This document shows positions 10,461 to 22,085 of a stretch of DNA of 64,000 nt, one piece after another. The DNA comes from Nemophila menziesii (taxonomy: Eukaryota; Streptophyta; Magnoliopsida; Boraginales; Hydrophyllaceae). The stretch lies in NCBI GenBank assembly GCA_029959085.1, contig JARWIR010000050.1, positions 3,906,001-3,970,000 of the forward strand, given 5' to 3'. A program made the position numbers and the translations under genes. Position 1 is the stretch's first letter; each line of letters starts with the position of its first letter. Under the pieces are notes generated by a model. It did not search any database. It was not told where the DNA came from and saw only the letters and a program-made list of their open reading frames with translations.

Positions 10461-10745
10461 TTAAAAGCACTCATCTTTTGACATTGGTAATTTCATAGCC
10501 TGAAACACATTGAATCGTATCTGTTCGCCTTGTACTCTCATGATCAACTCACCATTCTCAACATCAATTAGTGTATGCCCCGTGGCTAAGAATGGTCTAC
10601 CCAAAATGATGGGGACATTCTTATCCGCGTCGTAGTCAAGAATAATAAAATCACAAGGAAAAATAAAAGAGCCAGCTTTAACTAAAACATCTTCAATTTT
10701 ACCTATTGGTCGTGAAAGGGAGCGATCCGCCATTTGTAATACCAC
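10461..10745 (-). pseudogene. Protease, C-terminal half (element E)
   Basis: Contains [30 protein letters not shown] and the family motif [11 protein letters not shown], the C-terminal half of the retropepsin-like protease. The N-terminal half, with the active site, lies beyond the solo LTR at 12327-12634. The frame on each side matches once the LTR and one TSD are discounted, so the solo LTR alone splits this gene. Confidence 0.85.
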
Positions 10746-10758
10746 AGATGTGGGTACT

Positions 10759-12321
10759 TGATGTCTCCCTAATTGTTCTTATTTTCGACCCTTGGGAGAC
10801 ATCATTTTTGGTGTTTATTTAATTAATTTGATAGACTCTTGGACTAAATATGCAATAATCCGGAATTCCCTTTTTATTTCTAGCATTTTTAATTTATTAA
10901 ACTTTTGCGCGTAATATTGGTATTTTTAGTGAAAAGTTTACAGGTTTTAGATGTTAGCTAGGAGAGGAATCCGAGGAGAAAGTCAAAGATCGTGAATTAG
11001 AGTCAAGACTTGAAGATAAATCCCGAAGATATTATTTTTAGAGTTAAAAATCCATTTTCCAGGCCATAAATTTCTGATTTCGAGGTGCTTAAGCGATGAT
11101 TTAGCCGTTGACCTTTGAAGAGAAAACATTCCTTATCGAGTTACGGAACTTTAGCAACTGGAATGAGGTCAATCGGAGTCATAACGCATTGGGAAAAGCC
11201 GTTTTAGTGAAGGTGTATCAGCAGTTACGGGATTTTGGGCTTAGAAATTGGGCTTGGACATTTATTTAGTGTTTTATTTTCTGGTCCAAGCCCCAGTCCG
11301 AATTTATGCTTATAAAAGGAGGTCTGGACTTCTATTTTTCACACAATTCACATTCCACAAGATTAAAACACCAGAGAGAAGCAACAGAAGGAAGAAAGAA
11401 GAAGCTACAAGAGCTGGAGTGGGTCTATAGCTCCGTTCGTAGTCATTCCAATTCCGGAAATTAGGTTCTTTTTATATTTTAATTTTGTAAACAATATGAA
11501 TTCCATTTCTTTTAATTTAGTTTTTAATTTTAATATGAGCTAAGCTTTTCATAGTGCTTGAGAACAAACAATGGGTGAATCCCAATTTTATGAAATAACG
11601 AATGTTGGATTTGGGTTTATGTTAAATTAAATTAGATTAGGTCTATTACTCTTTTCGATAATTGGTGATTACTTACTGTTTTTAGAGTCGCGAACTAAGA
11701 ACATGTATTAGTATTCAAGCTATTCCACATATGTGGCGTGTGGATCATCCTGACGGAGGGTTTAGGTATAGAATTAATTATTCAATCTAGGATAAAAGCT
11801 ATTGATTCTGACGAACTTAGCTAATTCTAGGGCCAATGAGGTAAAACACTTAATCATCCAACGGTGGATCATATTTACCCTGACGGGACTAGTGACACTT
11901 TAGGATCGCCTTATAGTCCACCCTGACGGGGGTATAAGGAAATTAGAATCCCGACCATTGTAATTGACCGATTTAGCCCTTAAACAACATAAGTTAGGAA
12001 ATAAGATTGGGAGGATCCTTGCGTTCTCAAGTACTACATCTCATATTGCATTTTCACTCATTTTACTTGCGTCTTAGCTTTTACTTGCATTTTAATATTT
12101 TTCTTTCATTTATTTAGTCTTAATACGAAAACCAATCAAACATTTTATTATCTTTTATTTTCATAAGTGCATCAATCACTATTTGCTAGACATTGTGATC
12201 AACCATTCCGTCCTTGGAACGAATCTGTATTATCCTTATTACTACTTGGGACAACCGTACACTTGCGGTTGTGGTTCGATTAGCATTTGCATTTATTTTT
12301 AGAACACACAAAGGACCACCA
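10759..12321 (+). mobile_element. Solo LTR in protease of E, TSD GTACT
   Basis: A single 1,563-bp LTR from TGATGTCTCC (10759) to GGACCACCA (12321), plus strand, with no internal sequence. The 5-bp duplication GTACT sits on both sides (10754-10758 and 12322-12326). It has the terminal hairpin, three to four CCTGACGG-type motifs (about 11748, 11815, 11878, 11922) and the conserved U5 stretch ACCGTACACTTGCGGT. A solo LTR arises by recombination between the two LTRs of a full element. Confidence 0.95.
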
Positions 12322-12326
12322 GTACT

Positions 12327-12634
12327 ACTTCTCCAATATTAAGCTTATCAAACAGAGATCTAGGCATGAGATTGATGCTTGCGCCTAAATCACATAATGC
12401 TTTCCCGGTCCAACTATCTCCAATGCCGATAGGAATTGTAAAACTTCCGGGATCTTCTAGTTTTGGTGGCAACTTACTTTGACATATAGCACTGCACTCC
12501 CTAGGTAATCCAATTGTTTCCCCAGTTTCTATACTTCGCTTGTTGGAGAGAATGTCTTTCATGAATTTAAGATAGGTTGGAATTCTCTTGAGAGCTTCAA
12601 CAAGGGGTATATTAACTTCCAATTTCTTCAACAT
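12327..12634 (-). pseudogene. Protease, N-terminal half with active site (element E)
   Basis: Starts with the linker LEVNIPLVEALKRIPTYLKF, then [19 protein letters not shown]. It then holds the active-site region [13 protein letters not shown], in which DLG is the Athila form of the retropepsin D-T/S-G. It breaks off at the solo LTR after KLNIGEV. A stop at 12653 separates it from the upstream gag segment. Confidence 0.85.
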
Positions 12635-12652
12635 GTCAATGAACTTCTTGAA

Positions 12653-14117
12653 TTACAGGTCATTGTCCTTCTTTCTGACACGTGAAGGGTATGGTGGTGG
12701 AGGGCGTGTATTAAGTTCCACTAGTTTTCTTGTCTGGGCAGGTGTCTTGGCTTGAACACTCTTTGGTTTAACTACCTCCTCAACTGCATCTTTGATTATT
12801 TCTTCCCCCCTTTGTTCTGGAATAGGGATTGGTTCTTGTTCTGGTTCTGGTCTTGGTGGAGGTAGTTGTTTTCCACTTCGCAATTCAACTGCATGGCAGA
12901 AATCGTCTCTAGGAGTAATAGTATCACTTGGGAGTTGGCCTTTTGGCCGATTTTGTAATGTACTCGCCAGATGCGATATAGTATGCTCTAGTTGCTTGAT
13001 AATCTTCTCCTGGGTTCAAACTTTTTGTTGGCTATGACTCATTTTCTCAGCTGCTTGCATTAATTTAGCCATACTCGACTTCAAGCTTGGGATTAGTTCC
13101 TTCTTTGCTAGTTGCGTTGATTGTTTAGGTGGATCTTTCTTTGGTTATTGACAAGCTTTCTCAACAATGGGTGCCTTTTTCTGAATAGGTTATGGTGGAT
13201 TATAAGATTGAAGTTGGGGTTAATGATGAGTTTCTTGTTTTCTGACCCAACTCTTTTGCTGAGGAGGTCGTTGACAATTAGTGTAGCTTTCTTGAGGATT
13301 AGTATAACCATTAGAATAATAGTTATCTTGAGGATATGTAACGGAAGCTACTGCTGGATTATTCATACATCCTTCCCACACATGATTTCTTGACCCACAA
13401 CCGGGACACGAAGGAATTGTGCGTACCGTATTCACCTGAGAAATTGTTCGGGCTTGTTCTTGTAGTTCCTCGAGTTGTTTAGCCAATTCTTTAAGCTTCA
13501 GAGATTCTGAAGTGTCTTCTTTTTCTGCCAACTTCTCTCGTTCTCAAGAATTCTTTCCATCCCCAACTCAGCTTCTTCAGGATCTAGTGACACAAAACCT
13601 GCGTTTCCTAACGAATCTGCTTTCTCTCTTGATTTATCATTAAGGCCTCCATAAAACAAGGTTAAATAATATTCGGCGAGGATTGATGATATGGGCATCT
13701 CGCCTTCTTTTCTGTAAATCGTAACCATGCTTCACCCAAACTTTCTCCCTCTTTCTGTATAAATTGTTCAAGCTCCAACATATCTTTTAAACGTCTACTA
13801 ACCGGGTAGAAGCGGTCTAGGAATCTTGTTTGAAGCTTGTCCCAATCTGGAATAACGTGAGGGTATTGGGTATCATACCAATCGCTTGCACATCCGGTCA
13901 AGAAGAACTGGAACATTAGGTAATACACTTGCTCCCGAGTAACTCCTCTTACGATATAAGCATCACAGATCTGCATTAATTTCTGAATATATCGGATTGG
14001 ATCTTGATGTGCAGCTCTGCTTAATAATCCATGAGACGCAAACTGAGTTAGCATCCCTGGATCAGGTTTAAATTTTGCGGCTTGGATTTCTGGAGCGTGT
14101 ATTCCTCGTGGCTCCAC
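12653..14117 (-). pseudogene. Gag of element E (capsid, zinc knuckle, C-terminal linker)
   Basis: The capsid part (13662-14117) has the plant retrotransposon gag signature: IQKLMQICDAY, FFLTGCASDWYDTQYP and FLDRFYPVSRRLKDM. It shifts frame near 13690 into YYLTLFYGGLND and again near 13530. The nucleocapsid follows with an intact CCHC knuckle CPGCGSRNHVWEGC. The segment 12884-13219 is eroded by stops. The last piece (12653-12883) is Pro-rich (RPPPPYPSRV) and continues towards protease. Gag would package the RNA in a cytoplasmic particle. Confidence 0.88.
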
Positions 14118-14260
14118 TCTGAATTCGATGGGTAGCTTAAGTCACCTTGGGTTCTCCATCTGTAACTAAATCTGAAAAACAAAAACTAAAAACAAAAGCG
14201 TAAAATAGAACTAACTGAAATTAAAAACACAAGATATATGCACAAGGACTAACGATGTAG

Positions 14261-14278
14261 TCCCCGGCAGCGGCGCCA
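14261..14278 (-). promoter_or_regulatory. Primer binding site of element E (tRNA-Asp type)
   Basis: On the minus strand it reads TGGCGCCGCTGCCGGGGA, complementary to the 3' end of plant tRNA-Asp as in Athila elements. It starts 6 nt after the end of the 5' LTR at 14285. Confidence 0.92.
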
Positions 14279-14284
14279 AAAACT

Positions 14285-15771
14285 TGGGCGGGCCTAGGGT
14301 GTGATAAAATAAGATATAAATAAAGTGCAAATAACACCCTAAAGCTACACGGTTCTGCAAGTATACAGATCGTATGCAAGTTTTAGATTAAGATTCGTTC
14401 CGCAGAGACTACGAAGGTTAGAGGAATCTTATGCAAATATCAAGTCTGAATGATTAAAGCTAGAACAACTAAACGCAAACAAAAGTAAAGACAAATAGAT
14501 TTTTGATTAATTTTCTAATTGACTAAATTAAAGCTACGAAATTAAAGACAGAAAATTAAAGATGAAAGAGAGGAATATGAGAATATAGCTTGAGTCACTA
14601 GCATGTAATCCCCACTAGTTTTGCCGTTCTAAACATGTAAGGGTGAATTATGTAGTATTTCCCTAATCAGTTCCAATTCGCTATCGGTAGTTTAAAATAG
14701 GATTTACCTGTGTCAATAAGGCTTCCTAAGCAAACTTTTCATGTAATTGGTAAATAGTCACAAGAACTAAACCATAGTGATTATCTAGTTAGGTTGATTT
14801 GTCAGATCTAAACCGAATACTAGACGTTATGTGCTAAACATGCAATTAAACACCGTTGTTAATGGTGATAGATGGTAATTCTATATGGGCGCGCATCCAC
14901 AAGAACACAGAATATAAATCCAAACACATAAACAGAGAATAAAAACTATAATTCAATTTAAATCATTAAGTTCCCAAATTAGATAGATGTCAATCAAAAC
15001 TAGGGTTCATACATATATGCTAAAACTCAAGCTAAAGAAATTTAGTGCATGAAAGAAAAGAAAGAAATTACAAATTCAAAGGTAGAAGAAGTCATTATTG
15101 ATGCACAGCTCCTTCCAGACTTCTTTTCTTGTGTTGTAAGCTTCCTCTTGGCTTAAGGTTTCACCAAGGATTATTTAAGAGTGTTTAAGAGGCTGTATTT
15201 ATAGTGTATAGGTTGACCTAATTCGTTTCTTTAGAGATAAGTTAAGTAATGGACTCCTAGCCCAACTCAAATTCGTTTGGAAATAAAGATAAACACTATT
15301 GGACCGTTTTGAGCATATCTTCTTCGTTATTGGTCGGTTTTTGCTCCATAATATACCAAAAGAATCGTAACAGAATTATCTATGTCCCTATGAAAGGAAT
15401 CTTCCAAAAGCGGCTTCTTTGTAGGAGTAATCATCCCTTCTTTAGGCGTGTGCTGCAGAATCTCAGATTTAGGCAGCTTTTCCTTTTCCTAATTTTTAGC
15501 CTTTGTTTCCTTATCTCCAATTTCCATGTAAATCTCTTTCCATAAGTTGTAGTCTTTGACTTGGACTCTAATTAGTCTTCATAATTATCTTTAAAGCTTC
15601 ACACTAAATAAACAATTAAACCCAATATGCTCTAAAAATATTATGTTACTAAATCAAGACTCAAAATAGGAAAGTGCACTAAACTAAGCTAAAATCAACC
15701 TATAAAGTAATAAATAAGCCTATAATGATGTCTCATGAATAGATTTTATTATAACAAATAAGGAGACATCA
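14285..15771 (-). mobile_element. 5' LTR of element E
   Basis: A 1,487-bp LTR running from 15771 (GGAGACATCA on plus) to 14285 (TGGGCGGGCC on plus). The inverted repeat at the start is TGATGTCTC/GAGACATCA within 15726-15771. It ends six bases before the PBS. Its far flank (15772) is internal sequence of element F, so E inserted into F. Confidence 0.9.
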
Positions 15772-15995
15772 GCGGTGCACCGGAACTCTCGTGCAGTATA
15801 CCGCACATGAGTTCTGGTTTTCGCCAATGTTTTTGTATTTCTTTCCCTAACTTGAATTCTTAAGTACCTGAACATCAAAAACACTAAAACCTTCCTCAAT
15901 ACTGTAATATCTACTAAAAACAGCTAATCTAAACATAAATTAAAGACATAAAAACATTAAAAATCACGGGTTGTCTCCCTTAAAGCACTTTTGTT
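15772..15995 (-). other. Remnant of GC-rich block and post-pol spacer (F)
   Basis: Begins at the E insertion point with GCGGTGCACCGG and GTATACCGC palindromes, the same kind of units as in D and B. An AT-rich stretch and the conserved GTCTCCC...AAAGCACTTTTG run follow. No gene. Confidence 0.6.
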
Positions 15996-16022
15996 TAACG
16001 TCTTTCAAAGTTAGACGTGTTA
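15996..16022 (-). other. Post-pol stem-loop (element F)
   Basis: Plus-strand TAAC-GTCT, 9-nt loop, AGAC-GT-GTTA: an 8-bp stem with a 2-nt bulge on one side. Same position and architecture as in A, B and D. Confidence 0.7.
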
Positions 16023-16029
16023 CCTCTAT

Positions 16030-16652
16030 CAGGATTTCCATGTATAACCTCCCCAGCAATGAGCAACGCTATGAACGTCTACTAACCTCCGTTTAATGCC
16101 CCTCTTGGGCCTGATCTCTATCACTTTATCTTAAACAACTTCTGTTACTATGAATCGTCCCATCCACGAATATTTTTGACTTCGTGGCCTACTCTATGGG
16201 TTGCGGGCTTTCCATACAACTTCATGGCCGACACCAAACTCGCTCATTGGTATAGTATCCATAGCTTTTGCGTGGATTTCTTCTGGGACTTTGTAATGTG
16301 AAAGGTTGCGGATGATGGGAACTGTGAGATCTAACTTCCTTGGTTTCTTACCCCAAACATAGAATGTCTCGGATACGTTGATGATGCTTTAGCTTGTAGC
16401 CAAGAACGGCCTACGAAGTATGATTGGAAACTGCTTATCTGCATCATAATCAAGAATAACAAAGTCAGCAGGGATGGTGATATTACCTGTTCGGACATGA
16501 ACGTCCTCCACTATTCCCCATGTCCTTGAAACTGAGCTATCCGCAAATTGTAACTTCACGGGAGCTTTTTCTGTCTTCTTCAACCCAAGCCTATCGAACA
16601 CAGACTTTAGCATAAGATTCACACTCGAACCCACATCAAACATGGCTTTCAT
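16030..16652 (-). pseudogene. Protease fused to pol C-terminal tail (element F)
   Basis: Protease from 16652: MKAMFDVGSSVNLM (active-site Asp kept, DVG in place of DLG), then QFADSSVSRTWGIVEDVHVR and FVILDYDADKQFPIILRRPF. The usual ILGRPF motif has Arg for Gly. After a stop near 16389 the sequence continues (16388-16030, with stops) into a segment resembling the integrase C-terminal module, ending near HCWGGY. About 900 residues present in E and D (RT to integrase core) are missing between them. A has the same fusion at 25955-26614. Confidence 0.8.
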
Positions 16653-17521
16653 CTTGAGTATACCACCGATTTGAATAGGAAGATTAAAGTTTCCTGGATT
16701 ATTGAGCTTTAGTGGTAACTCCTTTTTTTCAACTCTTCTCTAGACTCTCTCAGTTTGAGCCACAGTCTCTTTTCTGGCTACTACACTCGCTTCTTTCTCT
16801 GGAATAACTTGCATGAAAACTTGTTGCGGTGTAAGCCCTTTCTTTGCAATCTCAAGCATCTGGGCGTTGATATTTTGCGGACTATACGCCTCTACAAATG
16901 TCTTGAGTTCAATGTCAACCATTGGATTTGTCTTAGGAACAGGTGGTGACATTGTTTGAACAATTTATGGGGATTCCACCTTCTCTTCTTCTTTCTCTTC
17001 TTGCACAGCAGGTGAAACTTCTTCTTTTTTCGAGGCTTCTTCCTCTTTTTCTATAGCTCTGGTAGCTTGTAGCTCTAAAAACTGATCTAATCTCTTCTTG
17101 CATATATCTCAAAAGGTCTTAAACTCGGATCTTCCGGATGAATCTGCATCTTCAGAAAAGTCAGAGTCTTCGGGTCTAGACCTGGTTGATTCTTTCACAA
17201 TTTCAGGAACTTCCATGGCAATTTATGCAACATGCGGTAATTCATCTTTCTCTTTTATTTCAAGGCAAATTGCCTTACAAGCTTCGAACCCAACATTGTC
17301 ATCACCTCCTTCAATAGCTTTCAATTATTTTGCTTCCATAATATTTGTTAGAACTTTATTCATTTGCTCTATTTGCATACCTAAGATCTGAACTGAAGCT
17401 TCTTGTTCTCTCAACTTCTTGTTTTGTGTATGCATATTGTTCGTCATGAGATCCGTGAAATTATTTAATTGCTTATCTCACACTATTCCCTCTTAAGGAT
17501 GTTTTGGTAAAGCCTTCTGAG
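16653..17521 (-). pseudogene. Gag-protease linker of element F with LTPQQVF motif
   Basis: The clearest part (16740-16952) reads FVEAYSPQNINAQMLEIAKKGLTPQQVF, as two pieces around NAQMLE, and then VIPEKEAS. The same motif occurs in A and B but not in E, C or D. Upstream is a Glu/Lys-rich and coiled-coil segment broken by several stops (about 16960-17520). It includes a region like A's 25134-25424, with the conserved EACKAICLEIKEKDELP-like stretch on the minus strand. Function unknown. It may be a Gag or particle segment specific to the non-autonomous lineage. Confidence 0.65.
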
Positions 17522-18565
17522 CTAAAGTATCAGTATAAGTGTCATTAGCAGGTTGTTGTGGAGGAGCAGGTCTATTAAAATTCTGATTTCCTTGATACTG
17601 ATTTTGACCTCTTGGTTAGTAAGAGTTATTATGGGGACGAGGTTGATAGTTACCTGAATTAGCGGCCCCCTGTGGATTTGAGTACTACATATCCGGATGA
17701 TTCCTGTTACCGAATTGGTAATTTCCTCGGTTGAATATGAAATAAACAGATGCTGGATTTCCTTTACACTCTTCCCATGTATGATTCGGTACCTCACACT
17801 GTGGACAACTTTGTGCCTCTTGCACTATATTTGTTTCTGTTACATTCTGACGTCTTCGCATCTCAAGTTTAATTTCTTTAACTTGATTTTCTAAAGTTGT
17901 TAATTGAGTTCACTTAGCAGTCTCGGCATCTAATTGAAGCGTACATCTGGTATTGGTAATAGGAGCTCGCGAAAGTGGTCAACTCATTTCATTTTCTATA
18001 ATACGTTCCATACCTTCGGCGGCTTCTGTAGGATCCTTGGACACAAATCCTCATCTTCCAAGATTATCTACCCTCAATCTACTTTCGTCATGAATACCTT
18101 GACAAAACATAGCTAACGGTAAATATGGGGTGTAACCATGAAGCGGACATCTAGCTAAATTTTTTTGAAACCTTGTCCATTCTCTTGGCAAAACTTAGCA
18201 AGCTCCATCTGATATTTTAATCTCATACTCTTCGCATAAAAACGGTTAAAGAAAGCGGCTTGAAGTTCTGTCCAAGTATTAAGTGTACCTGGTGGTTGTC
18301 TGTCTAGCCAATCACCAGCTTTACTGGTCAGAAAGAACGAAAAAATGTCACAATACAGTTGATCGCGTGTAATGCCAGGAGTATTATAGGCATCACATAT
18401 GTGCATGAAATTTTGAATCTCTCTTACCGGATCTTGAATTGCTGCACCGCTATAGAGTCCAAAGTTTTGAAATTGACTGAGCATACCCAGATCGGGCCTA
18501 AACTTTATGTTTTGGATCTCTGGAGGACGATAACCTAAAGGTTGAAGTCGAAAAGATGCTCCCAA
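17522..18565 (-). pseudogene. Gag of element F (capsid and zinc knuckle)
   Basis: The capsid (18155-18565) reads LQPLGYRPPEIQNIKFRPD, IQNFMHICDAY, FFLTSKAGDWLDRQPPG and AAFFNRFYAKSMRLK, the plant retrotransposon gag domain. It breaks near 18155. An intact CCHC knuckle CPQCEVPNHTWEEC lies at 17766-17807, followed by a Gly/Asn/Gln-rich tail. Upstream, 18566-18900 holds the eroded N-terminus (an Arg-rich RRLREERREQRR-like stretch). Capsid wording is much closer to A than to E. Confidence 0.82.
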
Positions 18566-18926
18566 GTCTATGAGATCGTGTTCTTATCTGTTAATGTTCC
18601 TGTTATCTCCTATTGGTGGTGGTCCTCGAGGATCGAGTTGTATCACCTAGGGAATGCGTTGTTGATTTCCATTCTGATTAAGATTTTCACTACCCCCTAG
18701 TGGAAGCAAATCCTCTTGTTCTCTTTGTCTTGTCATTGTTCTTCTTTGTTCTCTTTCTTCTCTCAAGCGTCTGTTGTAAGCTATAAAACACCTCTCGGGT
18801 TTCTCGAGCATACACTGTAAACCTGAAAGAGACTAAAACAAACCAAAAGCGTATAACTGGAAAAATAAAATTAACTAAAACTACTACTACTATAAATAAA
18901 TAACCCACACGCTAACGAGACACAAG

Positions 18927-18944
18927 TCCCCGGCAGCGGTGCCC
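18927..18944 (-). promoter_or_regulatory. Primer binding site of element F, mutated
   Basis: The minus strand reads GGGCACCGCTGCCGGGGA against the canonical TGGCGCCGCTGCCGGGGA. Two of the bases pairing with the 3' end of the tRNA differ (T to G, G to A). It lies 6 nt inside the LTR end at 18951. Confidence 0.8.
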
Positions 18945-18950
18945 AAAACT

Positions 18951-20472
18951 TGGTGTCACCTAGGGTGTAGTAAAAATAAGATAATAAATAAATCAACTAA
19001 CACCCTAGACTAAATACGTTACTTACTGCAAGTATCACAGATCGTATGCAAGTTTGGATAGTAAGTAAGATTCTTTCCTTAGAGACTTTGTACGTTATAC
19101 AAACGGGTAAACAAAATAGCATTGCAGATAATAGTTAAAGACACAAAATAAATGAACATGATTGATGAGGAGATAAGATTAAACTAAGTAAATTAAAGAA
19201 AAGTAAATAAAAATATGGAGAAAGTATAGCTCAGGTTTTGCTAGTATGCCCTAATCCTTCTATATCTTCTACTAGTTAATCGGAGTGATGAAAGCTCTTA
19301 GATAAGTAGCCGGGATTCTATATTCCTCCTAACCTCCTTCCGGGTGGAATTAAGAGGCGACCTAACAATTACCAGGGGACTTAACTAAGGTGGTCCTACG
19401 CCACTAGGTTCTTAGATGAGTGGACCCTGAAAATAATGACTTGTGATTAAATCTCAACCCCTAATAACTATCTAGTTAGGCAAGCCCTTCCGGATCACTA
19501 CCGCACACTAGATGATTATGTGATATTTCAATAATTAGACATCCCTTCCGGGTGACCATCTAACTACTATTAACACAACCCTAATTTGATCAGGATTAAG
19601 ACAGACAATCAATCAAAGCACATAAAACAAATATATGGTTAAGAAGCTATAGTCAATTTAAAATAGTTTTCCCAAACAAACTTAGATAGAATAAAATAGA
19701 ATTAAAATATTATACATATGCAAAACCCAAGCTATGGGAAAATTAGTTCATACTATAAAAAAATGAACTAAAATAAAGATACATATTGTCAACTTGCTCT
19801 CTTGAATGATAAAATAAATTTAAGGATTAATTGTGGGAGGCAAGGACCAACCAACGACATGTTTACAATAGTTAAAGGGTGTATTTATAGGTGTTTAGGA
19901 AGCCCTAGGTCGGATTTCTTGGAGTAGAAGGCAATCAATTGGACTTCTTTTTCAAATCAAAATCGTTTCCTAAAATATATGAGAAGGGAAAAACTGTTGT
20001 TGTCTTGTTTTGGTCGTAACTTCTTCAATATTGCTCTAGTTTTCGCCTACTTTATATCAAAACAACCGCATCTAAAAAATCTACACTTTCTCTTTTGATT
20101 GCATCTCCAAATTTTTATTCGATTTTGAATTATCTTCACTTTGGTGGACGTGGCTACAGAATTTCAAATTTACTTGGTAACTTTTACTTTCCTATTTAAT
20201 CTCTACTTCCTTTTATCTTCAATTTCCATCCATATCTTCTTTCCTTATCTCTTTAGAATTGATTTGGAATTTAATTAATTTTCATATATCTTTAAAGTTT
20301 CACATTAACACACAAGTTAAACCAAATATGCTCTAAAAATAATAATTCATCAAATCAAGACAAGAAATAGGAAAATATCTAAATATGACTAAAAAACTAA
20401 TATAAATTAACCATAAACTCCTAAAATGATGTCTCCAGCCTCGATTAATTCATCACAAATATGCAGACATCA
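18951..20472 (-). mobile_element. 5' LTR of element F
   Basis: A 1,522-bp LTR from 20472 (GCAGACATCA on plus) to 18951 (TGGTGTCACC on plus). It has the terminal inverted repeat at 20424-20472 with one mismatch. Three copies of a CCTTCCGG motif at about 19334, 19486 and 19552 take the place of the CCCTGACGG motif of other LTRs. Flank at 20473 is GTGCG. It is related to the LTRs of A. Confidence 0.88.
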
Positions 20473-22085
20473 GTGCGACACCCAGAGATAGGGGTTTTGG
20501 AGATCTCCGTTACAGATTCTCATGAAGTAGAGGTCGAGAATTCGAAAACATTCCTAGGATGGTTTCTTGTGAGGACATTTCTACAATTTCTCGTTCCACT
20601 CGGCCTCTTATGTGTTCTAGTTCAGATTCTTTTCAATCGAATGTGTCCTCCTACTGATCCACTAGTACTAAGGTTCCGTCAAATTATAGACATGCAATTG
20701 TCAATCTAAAATCAAGTACTATTCCAATACTTTACATTTGGTAAGTCAATTTTTCCTGGTGGCCTTAAATCAATTTTGTATGAGCCTCATAAAATTTTCC
20801 TCGGAGGTTAGTTATGGTTACGTTTTCGAGCATGAGAATAAAACAAGGGTTTTGGTTCGCTGCGACATATCCTCCACGACTGGGTGTACTTGGAAAGTCC
20901 ATGCATCACTAGACTTGTTTTAATTTCTATGTGTATATATAATTCTTTCTTCAAAGAGCACACTTGTAGTAACATGTTCAGAAAATCGAGTAGCGACAAG
21001 TTGTCTCCGCGTATGCTTTCAGAATTGGTGTTTGGAAAGGTCAAGGAAAGACCAGCCATAAATCCTAAGGAAATACAACACATTATTTTGAATCAATACG
21101 GCTTCAAAATCTCATATAAACGAGTCTGGAAAGCGTTTAGAATCGCAAGGGATTCGATCTTCAGAGACAAAGACTTGACTTACGAAGATGTCTGATTCCA
21201 TCTCTATAAGCTTAAGGTAGACTATCCTTACGGCCAATTCATTTTCTAGTGTGATTCGGTTACCTACGGATTCGAGAGGTTTCAGGTTTATTTTAGTGTC
21301 TATTTTCAAGGTTTAAAGTTTTGATGACCCATGATTTTCCTAGACTATACATTCTTGATAAACAAGTACCGGGATTTGTGCTTCAGAGCTACTTCCATGG
21401 ATGCTCTCAACGGTAAGCCTTCAAAAATCTGTCAAAGTGCTGCATGTACAATATTGTACTTCCAGGATTAACATCCCTTACAGTTTTTTTGATTTCCCCT
21501 TTATTTTCTGACTTTTTTTGCATTGTTCTTTATGCATCAAGGTCTTTATCCCGTTTCCTTTTCTATCGTGAGACCCGAAGATACAGATAACTGGACTACT
21601 TTCTTCAGAATTTTTAAACCCTTTTACGGACGAGCGTGATCTCACAATCATATCCTATCGGCATAGAAGTCTCATTCATTTTTCTTGTTTCATGTTGAGA
21701 AAAACTTTAGGGACATGCTGAAAAAAGTCAAAGGTAATTCGACGCATAACTAGATGATGGTTTCCTTATTCAAGAGTTTTTCATATGCAGAAAAATTAGA
21801 CTTGTTCAATTAACATTATACCAAATTTATGAACAAGGAAGGACGCGAAGTTCACAATTTCTTGTCAAACTTGCCGAGGGATAATTACACCGACGAGCAC
21901 TTTAAGGGTAAGTGTTACGACACCTAGACCTCCAACCTGGAAGAATTATTCAATGCCTAGATTAAGAAATTATGTGGTTGTCCGATAAAGGAGTTGGTGG
22001 ATTGTATCAGTCTTACATTGATGGATCATCTTTCAAGACAATATAAATATTATCTAGGCTAGTCTACTATTTGTCCCCCAAGGGT
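20473..22085 (+). pseudogene. MULE (Mutator-like) transposase remnant
   Basis: Degraded plus-strand coding sequence. 20810-20925 encodes a MuDR N-terminal-like segment (RVLVRCDISSTTGCTWKVHA). 20940-21195 encodes FKEHTCSN, INPKEIQHIILNQYGFKISY and KRVWKAFRIARD, the zinc and helix-turn-helix-like part of plant MULE transposases. 21540-21660 encodes GLYPVSFSIVRPEDTDNW and then DLTIISYRH, the MULE catalytic domain pattern. 21835-22065 matches the C-terminal TSNLEELFN and PIKELVD region. Stops and shifts are frequent, so it is dead. A possible intron runs from GGTAAGCC at 21412 to about 21541. No terminal inverted repeats are found. Confidence 0.75.

Larger units (their letters stand above)
3941..15771 (-). 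mobile_element. Element E: Athila-type Ty3/gypsy retrotransposon, 3' LTR truncated
   Basis: In minus orientation the order is 5' LTR (14285-15771), PBS, gag, protease, RT, RNase H, integrase, post-pol hairpin, GC-rich block, TATA/leader, accessory ORF, 3' non-coding region, and a truncated 3' LTR (3941-4394). All coding modules are present but several frameshifts and stops break gag-pol. A solo LTR sits in the protease. The two LTRs are visibly similar over the shared 450 bp, with about a dozen differences. No TSD can be checked because the 3' end is lost; the flank at the 5' LTR is GCGGT (15772-15776). Confidence 0.9.
15772..20472 (-). mobile_element. Element F: non-autonomous gag-protease Athila derivative (5' part)
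   Basis: In minus orientation: 5' LTR (18951-20472), PBS, gag, zinc knuckle, linker, protease, then directly the C-terminal tail of pol, the post-pol hairpin and the start of the GC-rich block. RT, RNase H and integrase core are absent with no sign of an insertion in their place. Element A has the same layout, so this is an inherited form. The 3' part was lost where E was joined to the duplication at 3940. Confidence 0.82.

Noticed and set aside
20461..20709. 82-codon frame at the start of the MULE remnant as a separate gene
   Set aside because: Begins inside F's LTR and shows no recognisable domain. More likely eroded transposon sequence.
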